A stretch of 64,000 nucleotides of DNA from JACMQX01 sp044225675 (GCA_044225675.1 JBGAIH010000028.1:1-64000), one strand, 5' to 3'; numbered from the stretch's first letter, positions 52,876 to 61,226 are shown. Notes: a model not told the origin generated them from the letters alone. A program made the numbers and translations.

Positions 52876-54074
52876 GCGGTCTCCTTGAAAAGCTGAGCCG
52901 GGTCGATGCCGTCGTACATCCACTTGAGGCCGGCGAATCCGGCCGACTCCCGCCCGCTCTGGAACATCTGGTTGCGCAGCTCGCGCTGCACGCCGGCCGC
53001 ATGGTAGATGTCGCCGTAGAAGCGCGCGGTGAGCTGCACGCGGCCAGTGCGCAGATAGCGCGCCTGCTGGTACCGGACAAAGGCCTCGGCCACCTGCCCC
53101 TGCGTGTGGCGCAGCGCCTCGCGCAGGACGACGGCGTCCTCGATGGCCTGGCCCGCACCCTGCGCGAGGTATTGCAGCATCGGATGCGCGGCGTCGCCCA
53201 GCAGCGTGACGCGCCCGTCGCTCCAGTTCTTCACCGGCTCGCGGTCGCACAGCACCCACATCTTCCAGGTCTCGATCTTGCTGAGCAGCTCCTGCACCTG
53301 CGGGCAGGCATCGGCGAAACGCTCCGACAGCTCGGCCGTGTCGCCGAATGTGTTCCAGCCTTCGTCATAACGGTTGCTGTGGAACACCGCGACCAGGTTG
53401 AACAGTTCACCCCGGCGCAGCGGGTAGTGCACGAGGTGGGTCTTCTCGCCGCCCCACAGCACCACGTCATTGCTCCACAGGTGGGCCGGCACCTCCTCGC
53501 GCCGCAGCACGGCGCGGTAGGCGATGTGGCCCGACACGCGCGGCTTGCCGTCACCCACGATGGATTCGCGCACCCGGCTCCACAGGCCGTCGGCGCCGAT
53601 CAGCGCCGAGGCCTGGAGCGTCTCGCCGCCGTCGAGCGTCACGCGCACGCCGCCTGCGGTCTGCGTGAAGCTGCTGACGCGGGCGCTGGTGCGCAGCGTG
53701 ACGCCAGGCTGGGCGCGGCAGCTGGCCAGGAACACGTCGTGCAGGTCGGCGCGGTAGATCACGCCATAGGGAAAGCCGTAGGCCGCGCGCGCCGTGTCGC
53801 CCAGCGGGACGCGGACCACCTTCTCGCCCGTGCGGACGTCGTTCATGCCCAGGCCCTCCGGGAAGAAGGCGACCCGGGTGACCGCTTCGGTCAGGCCCAG
53901 GTAGTCGAACATGCGGAAGATGTTGGGCCCGAGCTGGATGCCGGCGCCGATCTCGCCGAAGGCCGCTGCCTGCTCCAGCACCGTCACGCGGTGGCCGTCC
54001 TGCGCCAGCAGCGACGCGGCAGCCAGGCCGCCGATGCCGCCGCCGGCCACGATGAAATCAAGTGCCTGGGTCAT
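52872..54074 (-). CDS. 3-hydroxybenzoate 6-hydroxylase
   Basis: FAD monooxygenase making gentisate from 3-hydroxybenzoate with NADH. 400 residues: FIVAGGGIGGLAAASLLAQDG (FAD), LIGADGLWSRVRE (DG motif) and TLLGDAAHPMLQYLAQGAGQAIEDA (GD motif). FRMFDYLGL and the ending match 3HB6H types. GGAGA upstream of ATG 54074. First gene of the gentisate operon, 74 bases from the palindrome. Salicylate 5-hydroxylation is less likely since those enzymes are multi-component. Confidence 0.88.
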   Translation of the reverse strand: MTQALDFIVAGGGIGGLAAASLLAQDGHRVTVLEQAAAFGEIGAGIQLGPNIFRMFDYLGLTEAVTRVAFFPEGLGMNDVRTGEKVVRVPLGDTARAAYGFPYGVIYRADLHDVFLASCRAQPGVTLRTSARVSSFTQTAGGVRVTLDGGETLQASALIGADGLWSRVRESIVGDGKPRVSGHIAYRAVLRREEVPAHLWSNDVVLWGGEKTHLVHYPLRRGELFNLVAVFHSNRYDEGWNTFGDTAELSERFADACPQVQELLSKIETWKMWVLCDREPVKNWSDGRVTLLGDAAHPMLQYLAQGAGQAIEDAVVLREALRHTQGQVAEAFVRYQQARYLRTGRVQLTARFYGDIYHAAGVQRELRNQMFQSGRESAGFAGLKWMYDGIDPAQLFKETA

Positions 54075-54147
54075 TCTGTCTCCTGCCTCGGGTGGATGCA
54101 CGGGCGCCGCGCTCGGCCACCCAGGGGGCCGTCGGGGACCGCCATTT

Positions 54148-54163
54148 AATAAGTATACATATT
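54148..54163. promoter_or_regulatory. Operator candidate between gentisate operon and MarR gene
   Basis: AATAAGTATACATATT, a near-perfect palindrome centred on GTATAC with one mismatched pair, in the AT-rich part of the divergent region. Position fits a MarR-type repressor that answers to 3-hydroxybenzoate or gentisate (inference). Confidence 0.6.
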
Positions 54164-54267
54164 GTTTGCCACGGATCAAGGGCCAGAGATCAAGGGCAGG
54201 GTCTGGCATCGTGCGAACCCGCCAGCGGCATGGCTGGGCAGGCCCATGCGCTGGGTAAACTGCAAGC

Positions 54268-54705
54268 ATGGCCAAGAGCTTCGATTTCCAGCATGCCCCC
54301 GGACACCTGATCCGCCGCGCCCATCAGCTGGCGGTGGCCATCTTCATGGAGGAGACGGCCGACTTCGACGTCACGCCCGTGCAGTTCGCCATCCTCAACG
54401 CGCTGATCGACACGCCGGGTGAAGACCAGGTCACGTTGGCGGGCCGCGTCGCGTTCGACGCCGCGACCTCCGGCTCGGTGATCGGCCGGCTCGAATCCAA
54501 GGGTTGGGTCCGGCGCGAGCCCGATCCGCAGGACAAGCGCCGCAAACTGCTGTGGGTCACGCCCGAAGGCGCGCAGGCGGCCCAGCGCATGAAGCGCGCC
54601 GTCAGCCGCGCTCAGGCGCGCATCGTCGGCACGCTCGATCCGGCGGAGTCGGAGGAATTGCTGCGGCTTCTGGGCAAGCTGATCGCGGGACGCGACGCGG
54701 GCTGA
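54268..54705 (+). CDS. MarR-family regulator of the gentisate operon (likely)
   Basis: 145 residues. GHLIRRAHQLAVAIFMEETADFDVTPVQFAILNALIDTPG, LAGRVAFDAATSGSVIGRLESKGWVRREPDPQDKRRKLLWVTPEG is the wHTH with wing. Such regulators (for example MobR in Comamonas) control hydroxybenzoate genes. Divergent from the 3HB6H gene; convergent with the ABM gene, with 28 bases between. Confidence 0.92.
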   Translation: MAKSFDFQHAPGHLIRRAHQLAVAIFMEETADFDVTPVQFAILNALIDTPGEDQVTLAGRVAFDAATSGSVIGRLESKGWVRREPDPQDKRRKLLWVTPEGAQAAQRMKRAVSRAQARIVGTLDPAESEELLRLLGKLIAGRDAG

Positions 54706-54733
54706 GCCGCCCGCAGGGCGCGTTGCGCCCCGA

Positions 54734-55033
54734 TCAGGACTTGCCCACCAGCGTGAAGTGTTCCACCAGCGGCGGACCCGCGAAGAACGGGCCGATGATG
54801 GCGCGCCACTGCGCAAACAGCGGGCCCTGACGGAAGTCCACCGTGTGATTCTCCAGCGTCTCCCACAGGATCTGCAGCACGAAGCGCTCGGGGGTTTCAA
54901 TGCACTTGTGCACGGCATGGCCCTTGTAGCCCTTGGCCTGGGGCAGCACGGTGGCGATGGCGTGGCGGATGGCCTTGTCGAAGGCCTCGGCCTGGCCGGC
55001 TTGCACGCGGATGTCGGCGATTTCGAGAATCAT
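54734..55033 (-). CDS. ABM-domain (antibiotic biosynthesis monooxygenase-like) protein
   Basis: 99 residues, ferredoxin-like ABM fold: MILEIADIRVQAGQAEAFDKAIRHAIATVLPQAKGYKGHAVHKCIETPERFVLQILWETLENHTVDFRQG. Family members are small cofactor-free monooxygenases, isomerases or dimer partners; the actual activity is uncertain. AGGAA lies before ATG 55033. Third gene after the Rieske and GS-like genes. Confidence 0.88.
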   Translation of the reverse strand: MILEIADIRVQAGQAEAFDKAIRHAIATVLPQAKGYKGHAVHKCIETPERFVLQILWETLENHTVDFRQGPLFAQWRAIIGPFFAGPPLVEHFTLVGKS

Positions 55034-55151
55034 GGAGGGGGTTCCTGTGAAGTGGATGAAGGCGCAAGAGGAAGCGGGAGGGAATGAGGGGGAGTGAGAG
55101 GCAGTGAGTGGGCGGGCAGGGCAGGCAGGGCGGGCGCACCGGCGGGATGCG

Positions 55152-56660
55152 TCAGAACCGGCTGAAGTACTCCCGGCGCTGGAAGTCGGTCTTGTCTTCG
55201 GCCTGCGCGAAACGGTCGCGCTCTGACGCCTTGACCTGCGTGAAGTAGTTGCAGAAGTCCTCGCCGAAGGCGGCGACCAGTGCGGCGTCGCTGCGCAGGG
55301 CCTCCAGTGCTTCGGCCAGGCTGGCGGGAATGCGTTCGGCGCCATCGCCATAGGGCGCGTCGGTCGCACGGGGCGGCGCCAGTCGCCTTGCGATACCGTC
55401 GAGCCCTGCGTGGATCTGCGCGGCCATGTAGAGGTAGGGGTTGGCGGCCGGCTCGCCGATGCGGTTCTCGATGCGCGTGGCGCCGTCGCCCGCGCCACCG
55501 ATCACGCGCAGCATGGCGCCGCGGTTGTCGCGGCCCCACAGCACCGACTGGGGCGCGAGTGCATTCGGGCGAAAGCGGCCGAAGCCGTTGGCCGTGGGCG
55601 TGCAGAACACCGTCATCCCGCGTGCGTGGTCCAGCAGGCCGGCGAGGTACTGCTGGCCCAGCTCCGACAGCGTGTGGGCGGCGTCGTCGGGCGTGCTGCC
55701 CGCAGCGGGCGCCTCGCGCATGAACGCATTGGCGCCGGTTCGCGCATCGACGAGCGACTGGTGCAGGTGCCAGCCGCTGGACATGATGGCGTCGAACGGC
55801 GGCCGGCACATGAAGGTCGTGTGGTAGCCCGCCCGGTGCAGGGCCTGGCGGACCGCGCTGCGAAACAGCACCATGTTGTCGGCGGCGGTGAGCGCGTCGG
55901 TCGCGTCGAACACGGCCTCCACCTGGCTCGGGCCCAGTTCGATCTCAAGCGACAGCAGCGGCAGGCCCAGCGCCTGCGCCGTGCGCTGCACGATGCGCAG
56001 CGGCTCCTCCGCCCGGTCGAACCAGGACTCGGTGAGCAGGTTGTAGCCGGGATGGATCAGCGCCACATCGGGCGGCAGGCCGGGCCAGGCGGCGCGGTTC
56101 GGGTCGAGGTCCGGCGGCAACGCGCCTTCCCGCAAGCCCGGCTGCCCTCTCTCCACGATCCGGTAAATGTGGAACTCCACCTCCAGGCCGCACTTCATGC
56201 CCAAGCCCGCGGCTGACAGGCGCGCGAGCGCCCGCTGCAGCACGCGGCGCGTGTCCAGCTCCACCGGCGTGCCATCCTGGAACCAGGGCTGCGCCTGCAG
56301 CCAGCCCGTGCCCTGGGTCCACGGCAACTGCCGGAAGCTGTCGGGATCGCCCAGCAGAAGCAGGTTGTTGGCAAAGCCGAAGCCCGGCAGTTGCGCCGTG
56401 CCGCCCGGCTCGAACACCTTGAACGCGGTGCGGTCGGAGGTGTCCTTGAGCATGAGCGTGCTGACCATGCCAACGCCTTCGTTCAGGGCGCGCTCGGCCG
56501 CAGCGGCCACCAGGGTCTTGCCCCGCGTCACGCCGTGCAGATCGCACCAGGCAAAGCGCACGAGTTCGAGCCCGGACGCAGCCACGAGGCGGCCGACCCG
56601 GCCGACGGCTTCCCGACGGGTCGCGTCCTGGACGCCGCAGCGCTCGGCGAAGCTCGTCAT
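55152..56660 (-). CDS. Glutamine-synthetase-like gamma-glutamyl ligase (GlnT/PuuA-type)
   Basis: 502 residues, GS beta-grasp and catalytic domain: ELVRFAWCDLHGVTRGKTL, then GLEVEFHIYR (E-x-E), LSLEIELGPSQVEAVF, SSGWHLHQSL (His-Gly ATP site), LRVIGGAGDGATRIENRIGEPAANPY (R-x-E-x-R). Catalytically complete. The length and W/H variants fit the amine-glutamylating branch (as in aniline, isopropylamine or polyamine use) rather than GlnA. It overlaps the Rieske stop by four bases, so the amine is likely the Rieske pathway substrate (inference). Confidence 0.86.
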   Translation of the reverse strand: MTSFAERCGVQDATRREAVGRVGRLVAASGLELVRFAWCDLHGVTRGKTLVAAAAERALNEGVGMVSTLMLKDTSDRTAFKVFEPGGTAQLPGFGFANNLLLLGDPDSFRQLPWTQGTGWLQAQPWFQDGTPVELDTRRVLQRALARLSAAGLGMKCGLEVEFHIYRIVERGQPGLREGALPPDLDPNRAAWPGLPPDVALIHPGYNLLTESWFDRAEEPLRIVQRTAQALGLPLLSLEIELGPSQVEAVFDATDALTAADNMVLFRSAVRQALHRAGYHTTFMCRPPFDAIMSSGWHLHQSLVDARTGANAFMREAPAAGSTPDDAAHTLSELGQQYLAGLLDHARGMTVFCTPTANGFGRFRPNALAPQSVLWGRDNRGAMLRVIGGAGDGATRIENRIGEPAANPYLYMAAQIHAGLDGIARRLAPPRATDAPYGDGAERIPASLAEALEALRSDAALVAAFGEDFCNYFTQVKASERDRFAQAEDKTDFQRREYFSRF

Positions 56661-58039
56661 TCGGCCGGGGCCGTCTCGGCCTGCGCGGCGGGCGCGGCGT
56701 TCCACGGCGCGGCAGCGCGCTTGGCCTGCACCTGGGCCTGCCACCAGGTCGGCCACTCGCCTGCGGGCGCGATGCCGTCCACCGTGTCGGGGCCATGCAT
56801 CGCGGCGATCTGGCCGGCATCGGCCAGGCCCGGCGCGACGCCCCCGGCGCGGACGGTCTCGATGGCCTTGATCAACATGCGGCGGTTGGCCATGATCACC
56901 TTGTCGCTCGTGCCCAGATGCTCGCGCGTGCGGTCGGCGATCGCACCCATGCTCTCGACGGCCCACTGGTCGTGCACGTTGATGTAGTCCTCACCCATGC
57001 CCAGGTAGGTCTGCGTGAGCTGCTCTGTCGGGTTGAAGCCCCACTGGTTGTGCCGGCCCGACACCGGCAGGTAGTCGGGCAGCGGGTTGGCGCGCAGGCG
57101 CTGATCGCGCATCTGCGTCTTGTTTACCGGCTCGGTGAAGCTCGTGAAGATCGAATACCAGTAGGTGTGGGTGTCGTCCACCGGCACGTGCATCTGCGTG
57201 ATGGTCATGTGCTCGGACAGTGGGATCACGAAGGTATGCGGAAAGATCGCGTTGGTGATGCGCACGTGGGTGAGCCGCTCGTTCATGCGGCGCAGCGCCG
57301 TGAGTCGAAAGCCCCAGGGCACGGGCTCGTAGCTGATGTCGGGCTGGTTGAACTCGCGCATGATGCGCGTCATGGGCCAGCGCTCCCCGTCGGCGTCGCC
57401 GGCGCTCGCGCCGCGAAACTGGCGGCCATAGGCGCCGTCGAGCGCTTCGTCCTCGAAGAACACGTGCAGGTACGAGGGGTGCGCAGGGTCGATCCCGACT
57501 TCGAAGGCCTGCAGCCAGTTGCAGTTCCACAGGCCCTTGAAGGCGAAGGTGTGCGTGCCCGGCGCCTTGAAGCAGTCGAAGTCGGGAAAGGGCGGGGGCG
57601 TCGAGCCCTCCGGACCCATCCAGGCGAACAGCACGCCGCTTTTCTCCACCACAGGGTAGCTGCGCTGGCGCACGCGGTCGCACAGGCGGCTGCCCGCGGG
57701 CTCGGCTGGCGTCTCGAGGCAGCGGCCGGTCGTGTCGAACTTCCAGCCGTGGAAGGGGCAGCGCAGGCCGTCGCCTTCGGCCCGGCCGAACGACAGGTCG
57801 GCGCCGCGATGCGGGCAGTCCCGGTCGAGCAGACCCCAGGCGCCCTGGGCGTCGCGAAACAGCACGAGGTCCTGGCCCAGCAGGCGCACCGCCTTCACCG
57901 GCCGGCGCTCCATGCGAGGGTCGAGCACCGGGTCGAACTCGTCGACCAGTGCGGCCGGCTGCCAGTAGCTGCGCATCAGCGCGCCACAGGCGGTGCCGGG
58001 GCCGATGCGGGTGATCAGCTCGTTCTGTTCTGCATTCAT
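56657..58039 (-). CDS. Rieske-type aromatic ring-hydroxylating oxygenase alpha subunit
   Basis: 460 residues. The Rieske [2Fe-2S] motif CPHRGADLSFGRAEGDGLRCPFHGW (C-x-H...C-x2-H) lies at about 75-100; the mononuclear iron site is IDPAHPSYLH (D-x2-H-x4-H) near 188-197. It is of the phthalate/3-chlorobenzoate/phenoxybenzoate dioxygenase type, which needs a separate FMN/2Fe-2S reductase; none is in the window. First gene of the GS-like/ABM operon. Substrate unknown. Confidence 0.9.
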   Translation of the reverse strand: MNAEQNELITRIGPGTACGALMRSYWQPAALVDEFDPVLDPRMERRPVKAVRLLGQDLVLFRDAQGAWGLLDRDCPHRGADLSFGRAEGDGLRCPFHGWKFDTTGRCLETPAEPAGSRLCDRVRQRSYPVVEKSGVLFAWMGPEGSTPPPFPDFDCFKAPGTHTFAFKGLWNCNWLQAFEVGIDPAHPSYLHVFFEDEALDGAYGRQFRGASAGDADGERWPMTRIMREFNQPDISYEPVPWGFRLTALRRMNERLTHVRITNAIFPHTFVIPLSEHMTITQMHVPVDDTHTYWYSIFTSFTEPVNKTQMRDQRLRANPLPDYLPVSGRHNQWGFNPTEQLTQTYLGMGEDYINVHDQWAVESMGAIADRTREHLGTSDKVIMANRRMLIKAIETVRAGGVAPGLADAGQIAAMHGPDTVDGIAPAGEWPTWWQAQVQAKRAAAPWNAAPAAQAETAPAE

Positions 58040-58259
58040 GGGGTGGGATGCGGGCAGGCGTTGAGGAAGGTGAAAACCAGTTTACACAGGCCGTCTGCAG
58101 CGCTCAATCAGGGCAAGCGCGCAGTTCGCGGCCTGGGGCCGGCGCGCGGCCTGCATCTGGGTACGGGTCTCCTGCACACTGCCATTTCACACGGCCACCG
58201 GACGGGGCGTTACAGTTTCCGGCAGGCGCCCGACGGCGCACACCACCAGGAGAGGTTTT

Positions 58260-58946
58260 TTGGATACCCGCTTCACCGCCGCCGGGGTGCGCCGCGGCTT
58301 CATCATGGGCCAGCCGCTGGCGCCCGGCGTGCTGCTCTACGGCATCGTGTTCGGCGTGCTGGCCAGCCAGGGCGGCCTGTCGGCCCTGCAGGCCGTGATC
58401 ATGAGCGCGGCGCTTTACTCGGGCTCGGCGCAGATGGCCGTGCTCGAAGGCTGGAGCCGCTCGGCCCTCATCCTGCCGCTGGTCATCACCATCCTCGTCA
58501 TGAACGCGCGCTACGTGCTCTACAGCGCGGCGCTGCATCCCTGGCTTGGCAAGGTGCGGCCGGCGCAGGCCTACAGCTCGCTGTTCTTCCTCGGCGATGG
58601 CAACTGGGCCATGGCCATGCGCGAGTACGACCAGGGCTACCGCGACGCCGGCTTTGTGCTGGGCTCGGGCCTGGCCACCTTCGCACCCTGGGTGCTGGGC
58701 ACGCTTGCGGGCTTCCTGCTGTCGCGCAGTGTGCCGGACCCGGCCCGCTTCGGCATGGACTTCATGCTGGTGGCCTTTGCCGCCGCCATCGGCGCGACCC
58801 TGTGGCGCGGCCGTGCGGCGCTGTGGCCCGCTGCGGCGGCCGCGCTGACGGCCTGGCTGCTGCACCGCTGGCTGCCGGGCGGCTGGTACATCGTGGGCGC
58901 GGGCCTGGCCGGCGGCATCGTGGGGGCCCTGCGCCATGGGCGTTGA
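58260..58946 (+). CDS. azlC: AzlC-family branched-chain amino acid exporter subunit
   Basis: 228 residues from TTG 58260 with AGGAGAGG upstream. Membrane protein: GFIMGQPLAPGVLLYGIVFGVLASQGGLSALQAVIMSALYSG-type pattern and FFLGDGNWAMAMREYDQGYRDAGF. Forms an exporter with AzlD, whose gene overlaps its last 11 bases. No AsnC/Lrp regulator next to it, unlike Bacillus azl. Confidence 0.92.
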   Translation: MDTRFTAAGVRRGFIMGQPLAPGVLLYGIVFGVLASQGGLSALQAVIMSAALYSGSAQMAVLEGWSRSALILPLVITILVMNARYVLYSAALHPWLGKVRPAQAYSSLFFLGDGNWAMAMREYDQGYRDAGFVLGSGLATFAPWVLGTLAGFLLSRSVPDPARFGMDFMLVAFAAAIGATLWRGRAALWPAAAAALTAWLLHRWLPGGWYIVGAGLAGGIVGALRHGR

Positions 58947-59250
58947 CAACACCTTCCTGCTGGCGGTCGCCTGCATGGCCGCCGCATCCTTTGCCTGCCG
59001 CACCGTGGGCTTCATCCTGATGGGCTGGGTGCCGATCACGCCGCGCGTGGAGGCCGCGCTGCGTGCCATGCCGCTGGCGGTGATGGTGGGCATCGTCACG
59101 CCGGCGGTCACGGCCGGCCGCTTGCCCGAGATCGTCGCGGTGGCCGTGGTGGTGCTGGTGGTGCGCCTGACCGGCCGCGACGTGGCTGCTGCCGTCGCGG
59201 GTGCGGCCACGGTCGGGCGCATGCGCTGGCTGGTCGCGGCCGCAGGCTGA
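58936..59250 (+). CDS. azlD: AzlD-family membrane protein
   Basis: 104 residues, three or four helices: FLLAVACMAAASFACRTVGFILMGW, PLAVMVGIVTPAVTAG, LPEIVAVAVVVLVVRLTGRDVAAAV. Small partner of AzlC, overlapping by 11 bases. Confidence 0.92.
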   Translation: MGVDNTFLLAVACMAAASFACRTVGFILMGWVPITPRVEAALRAMPLAVMVGIVTPAVTAGRLPEIVAVAVVVLVVRLTGRDVAAAVAGAATVGRMRWLVAAAG

Positions 59251-59363
59251 GTCGCAGACGCTTCGGCGGCGGACCACCGGGGCCTGCAGCGGCAGGTCGC
59301 CCGGCCCTGTGTCGGCGCGCCGCCCGAGCCTGCGCGGGCCGTGGCTGCGCTATCCTTGCCCCC

Positions 59364-60005
59364 ATGAAGCTCTACAACTACTTCCGCTCGTCCGCTTCGT
59401 TCCGTGTGCGCATCGCTCTGGAACTCAAAGGGCTGGCCTACGAGTACGTGCCGGTGCACATCGCCCGCGGCGACCACAAGAAGGAGGGCTATGCGGCCAT
59501 CTCGGCCGACACGCTCGTGCCCATGCTGGAGACCGACGACGGCCTGCGGCTGTCGCAGTCGATGGCGATCATCGAATGGCTCGACGAGACCTACCCCGAC
59601 GTGCCGCTGCTGCCGCGCGACACGGCCGGGCGCGCGCGCGCGCGGGCCCTGGCCCAGAGCATTGCCTGCGAGATTCACCCGCTCAACAACCTGCGCGTGC
59701 TCAAGTACCTGGTGCGTGAACTCAAGGTCGAGGAAGAGGCGAAGAACACCTGGTACCGCCACTGGGTCCGCGAAGGGCTGGAAGCCTTCGAACGCCAGCT
59801 CGCGCAGCAGCCGGCCTCCACCTACTGCTTCGGCGAGACGCCCACGCTGGCCGACTGCTGCCTCGTGCCGCAGATCTTCAATGGCAGGCGGTTCAACTGC
59901 GACTTCTCCGGCCTGCCGCGCACCATGGCGGCCTTCGACGCCTGCATGAAGCTGGAGGCCTTCCAGAAGGCCCAGCCTTCGGCCTGCCCCGACAACGAGC
60001 CCTGA
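59364..60005 (+). CDS. maiA: Maleylpyruvate / maleylacetoacetate isomerase (zeta-class GST)
   Basis: 213 residues. LYNYFRSSASFRVRIALELKGLAYEYVPVHI has the SSCS-like glutathione-activating site as SSASFRVR (SSxSxRVR), characteristic of zeta GST. QSMAIIEWLDETYP and ACEIHPLNNLRVLKYL follow. The reaction needed between gentisate 1,2-dioxygenase and fumarylpyruvate hydrolase is glutathione-dependent maleylpyruvate isomerisation, as for NagL, so this is the likely missing step, about 5 kb away from the hydroxylase gene. Confidence 0.9.
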   Translation: MKLYNYFRSSASFRVRIALELKGLAYEYVPVHIARGDHKKEGYAAISADTLVPMLETDDGLRLSQSMAIIEWLDETYPDVPLLPRDTAGRARARALAQSIACEIHPLNNLRVLKYLVRELKVEEEAKNTWYRHWVREGLEAFERQLAQQPASTYCFGETPTLADCCLVPQIFNGRRFNCDFSGLPRTMAAFDACMKLEAFQKAQPSACPDNEP

Positions 60006-60012
60006 GCTTGCG

Positions 60013-60056
60013 GGGCATGAGTACGCGGGCGATGAGTACTCGGGCGATGAGCGCTA
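60013..60056. repeat. 15-base tandem repeat at the pgeF start
   Basis: GGGCATGAGTACGC / GGGCGATGAGTACTC / GGGCGATGAGCGC: three near-copies, each with an in-frame ATG, giving MSTRA-MSTRA-MSATA. The true start cannot be told by eye; slippage could alter the N-terminus. Confidence 0.7.
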
Positions 60057-60829
60057 CCGCAACGGCCTGGGCGAGCGGCGACTGGCTCGTGCCCGACTGG
60101 CCCGCGCCACCGGGCGTGCGCGCCGTGTGTACCACGCGCACGGGCGGCGTGTCCCGCCCGCCCTACGACAGCTTCAACCTGGGCGACCATGTCGGCGATG
60201 CGCCCGACGCGGTCGCCGCCAACCGGCGTGCGCTGGCCCGGGCGCTCGGCGCGCGGCCCGTGTTTCTGCAGCAGGTACATGGCACGGCCGCGGTGGCGCT
60301 CGACGCGCTCACCCCCGACGGCACGGTCGCCGATGCCTGCTGGACCACGGACGCCGGCGTGGCCTGCACGATCATGGTGGCCGACTGCCTGCCGGTCCTG
60401 CTGGCCTCAGCCGACGGCCATGCCGTTGCGGCCGCGCATGCCGGCTGGCGCGGACTGGCGGGCGGCGTGATCGAGGGCGCGCTCGCCGCGCTGGCCCATG
60501 CGTCCGGTACGTCGGCCGGAACCGCGCGCGTGTGGCTTGGACCCTGCATCGGCCCCCAGGCCTTCGAGGTGGGCGACGAGGTGCGGGAAGTCTTCGTCGC
60601 GCACGACCCGGCCGCCGCCGCGATGTTCATGCCCCGCACGCCGGGCAAGTGGCTGGCCGATCTGGCCGGTCTGGCCCGCCAGCGTCTGGCCCATGCAGGC
60701 GTCAGCGTCGTCCACGGCAACGACGGCACGCCGCCGTGGTGCACCGTGGGCGAGGCCTCAAGGTTCTTTTCTCACCGGCGCGATCGCGTGAGCGGGCGCC
60801 TCGCGGCCTGCATCTGGCGCACCGCCTGA
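60017..60829 (+). CDS. pgeF: Peptidoglycan editing factor PgeF (laccase/YfiH family)
   Basis: 270 residues if ATG 60017 is used; ATGs at 60032 and 60047 lie at the same phase of a 15-base tandem repeat. Conserved: CTTRTGGVSRPPYDSFNLGDHVGDAPDAVAANR, FLQQVHG (His), VADCLPVLLA (Cys), AAHAGWRGLAGGV (His), WLGPCIGPQAFEV and SRFFSHRRD. Removes L-Ser from misformed UDP-MurNAc precursors in E. coli; also purine nucleoside activity. Stop end overlaps the opposite gene by 72 bases. Confidence 0.93.
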   Translation: MSTRAMSTRAMSATATAWASGDWLVPDWPAPPGVRAVCTTRTGGVSRPPYDSFNLGDHVGDAPDAVAANRRALARALGARPVFLQQVHGTAAVALDALTPDGTVADACWTTDAGVACTIMVADCLPVLLASADGHAVAAAHAGWRGLAGGVIEGALAALAHASGTSAGTARVWLGPCIGPQAFEVGDEVREVFVAHDPAAAAMFMPRTPGKWLADLAGLARQRLAHAGVSVVHGNDGTPPWCTVGEASRFFSHRRDRVSGRLAACIWRTA

Positions 60830-61069
60830 CGCGGCCGCGTCGTGTGCAGCGTCCGCCGCGCGGCGCGCCGCCAGTTCCTCGGCCTCCTGGCGGCGCAGCG
60901 CCTTGCGGCGCATCGGCGTGCCCATGAGATAAACCACGAGCGCCACCGGCACCACGCCATAGAGCAAAAAGGTCACAATGGCACCGAGCAGGCTGCCGTT
61001 CGGGCTCGTGGCTTCGGCCACGGCCATCATGAGCACGACATAGATCCAGGCGATGACGACGAGGTACAT
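60758..61069 (-). CDS. Conserved two-helix membrane protein
   Basis: 103 residues: MYLVVIAWIYVVLMMAVAEAT, SLLGAIVTFLLYGVVPVALVVYLMG are two TM segments; the cytoplasmic basic tail MRRKALRRQEAEELAARR is followed by Ala/His-rich low complexity. Unknown function. A protein of this pattern is common next to pgeF/phaC in Burkholderiales (from memory). Its 3' end overlaps pgeF by 72 bases on the other strand. Divergent from phaC. Confidence 0.82.
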   Translation of the reverse strand: MYLVVIAWIYVVLMMAVAEATSPNGSLLGAIVTFLLYGVVPVALVVYLMGTPMRRKALRRQEAEELAARRAADAAHDAAASGGAPDAGREAPAHAIAPVRKEP

Positions 61070-61144
61070 GGAAATCCGTTCGGTAAACAGACAGGACGCA
61101 GGACAATCAGCCAAAGCTTGCGCGCGATCAAATTCAGCGCAGGC

Positions 61145-61187
61145 GCAACAATGGATTGTTGCAGTGCAGCATAAATTCCGGGATACT
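61145..61187. promoter_or_regulatory. Palindrome and promoter region of phaC
   Basis: GCAACAATGGATTGTTGC (61145-61162) is a perfect 8+2+8 inverted repeat. It overlaps TGCAGTGCA (61160-61168), a hyphenated palindrome like TGC-rich sites of the PHA repressor PhaR. A possible promoter is TTGCAG (61159-61164), 17 bases, GATACT (61182-61187). The 158-base region is shared with the divergent membrane protein gene. PhaR binding is inferred. Confidence 0.55.
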
Positions 61188-61226
61188 GGGGTTTCCCCTT
61201 AGGATCCGCAGAATCGAGGAGACAAG

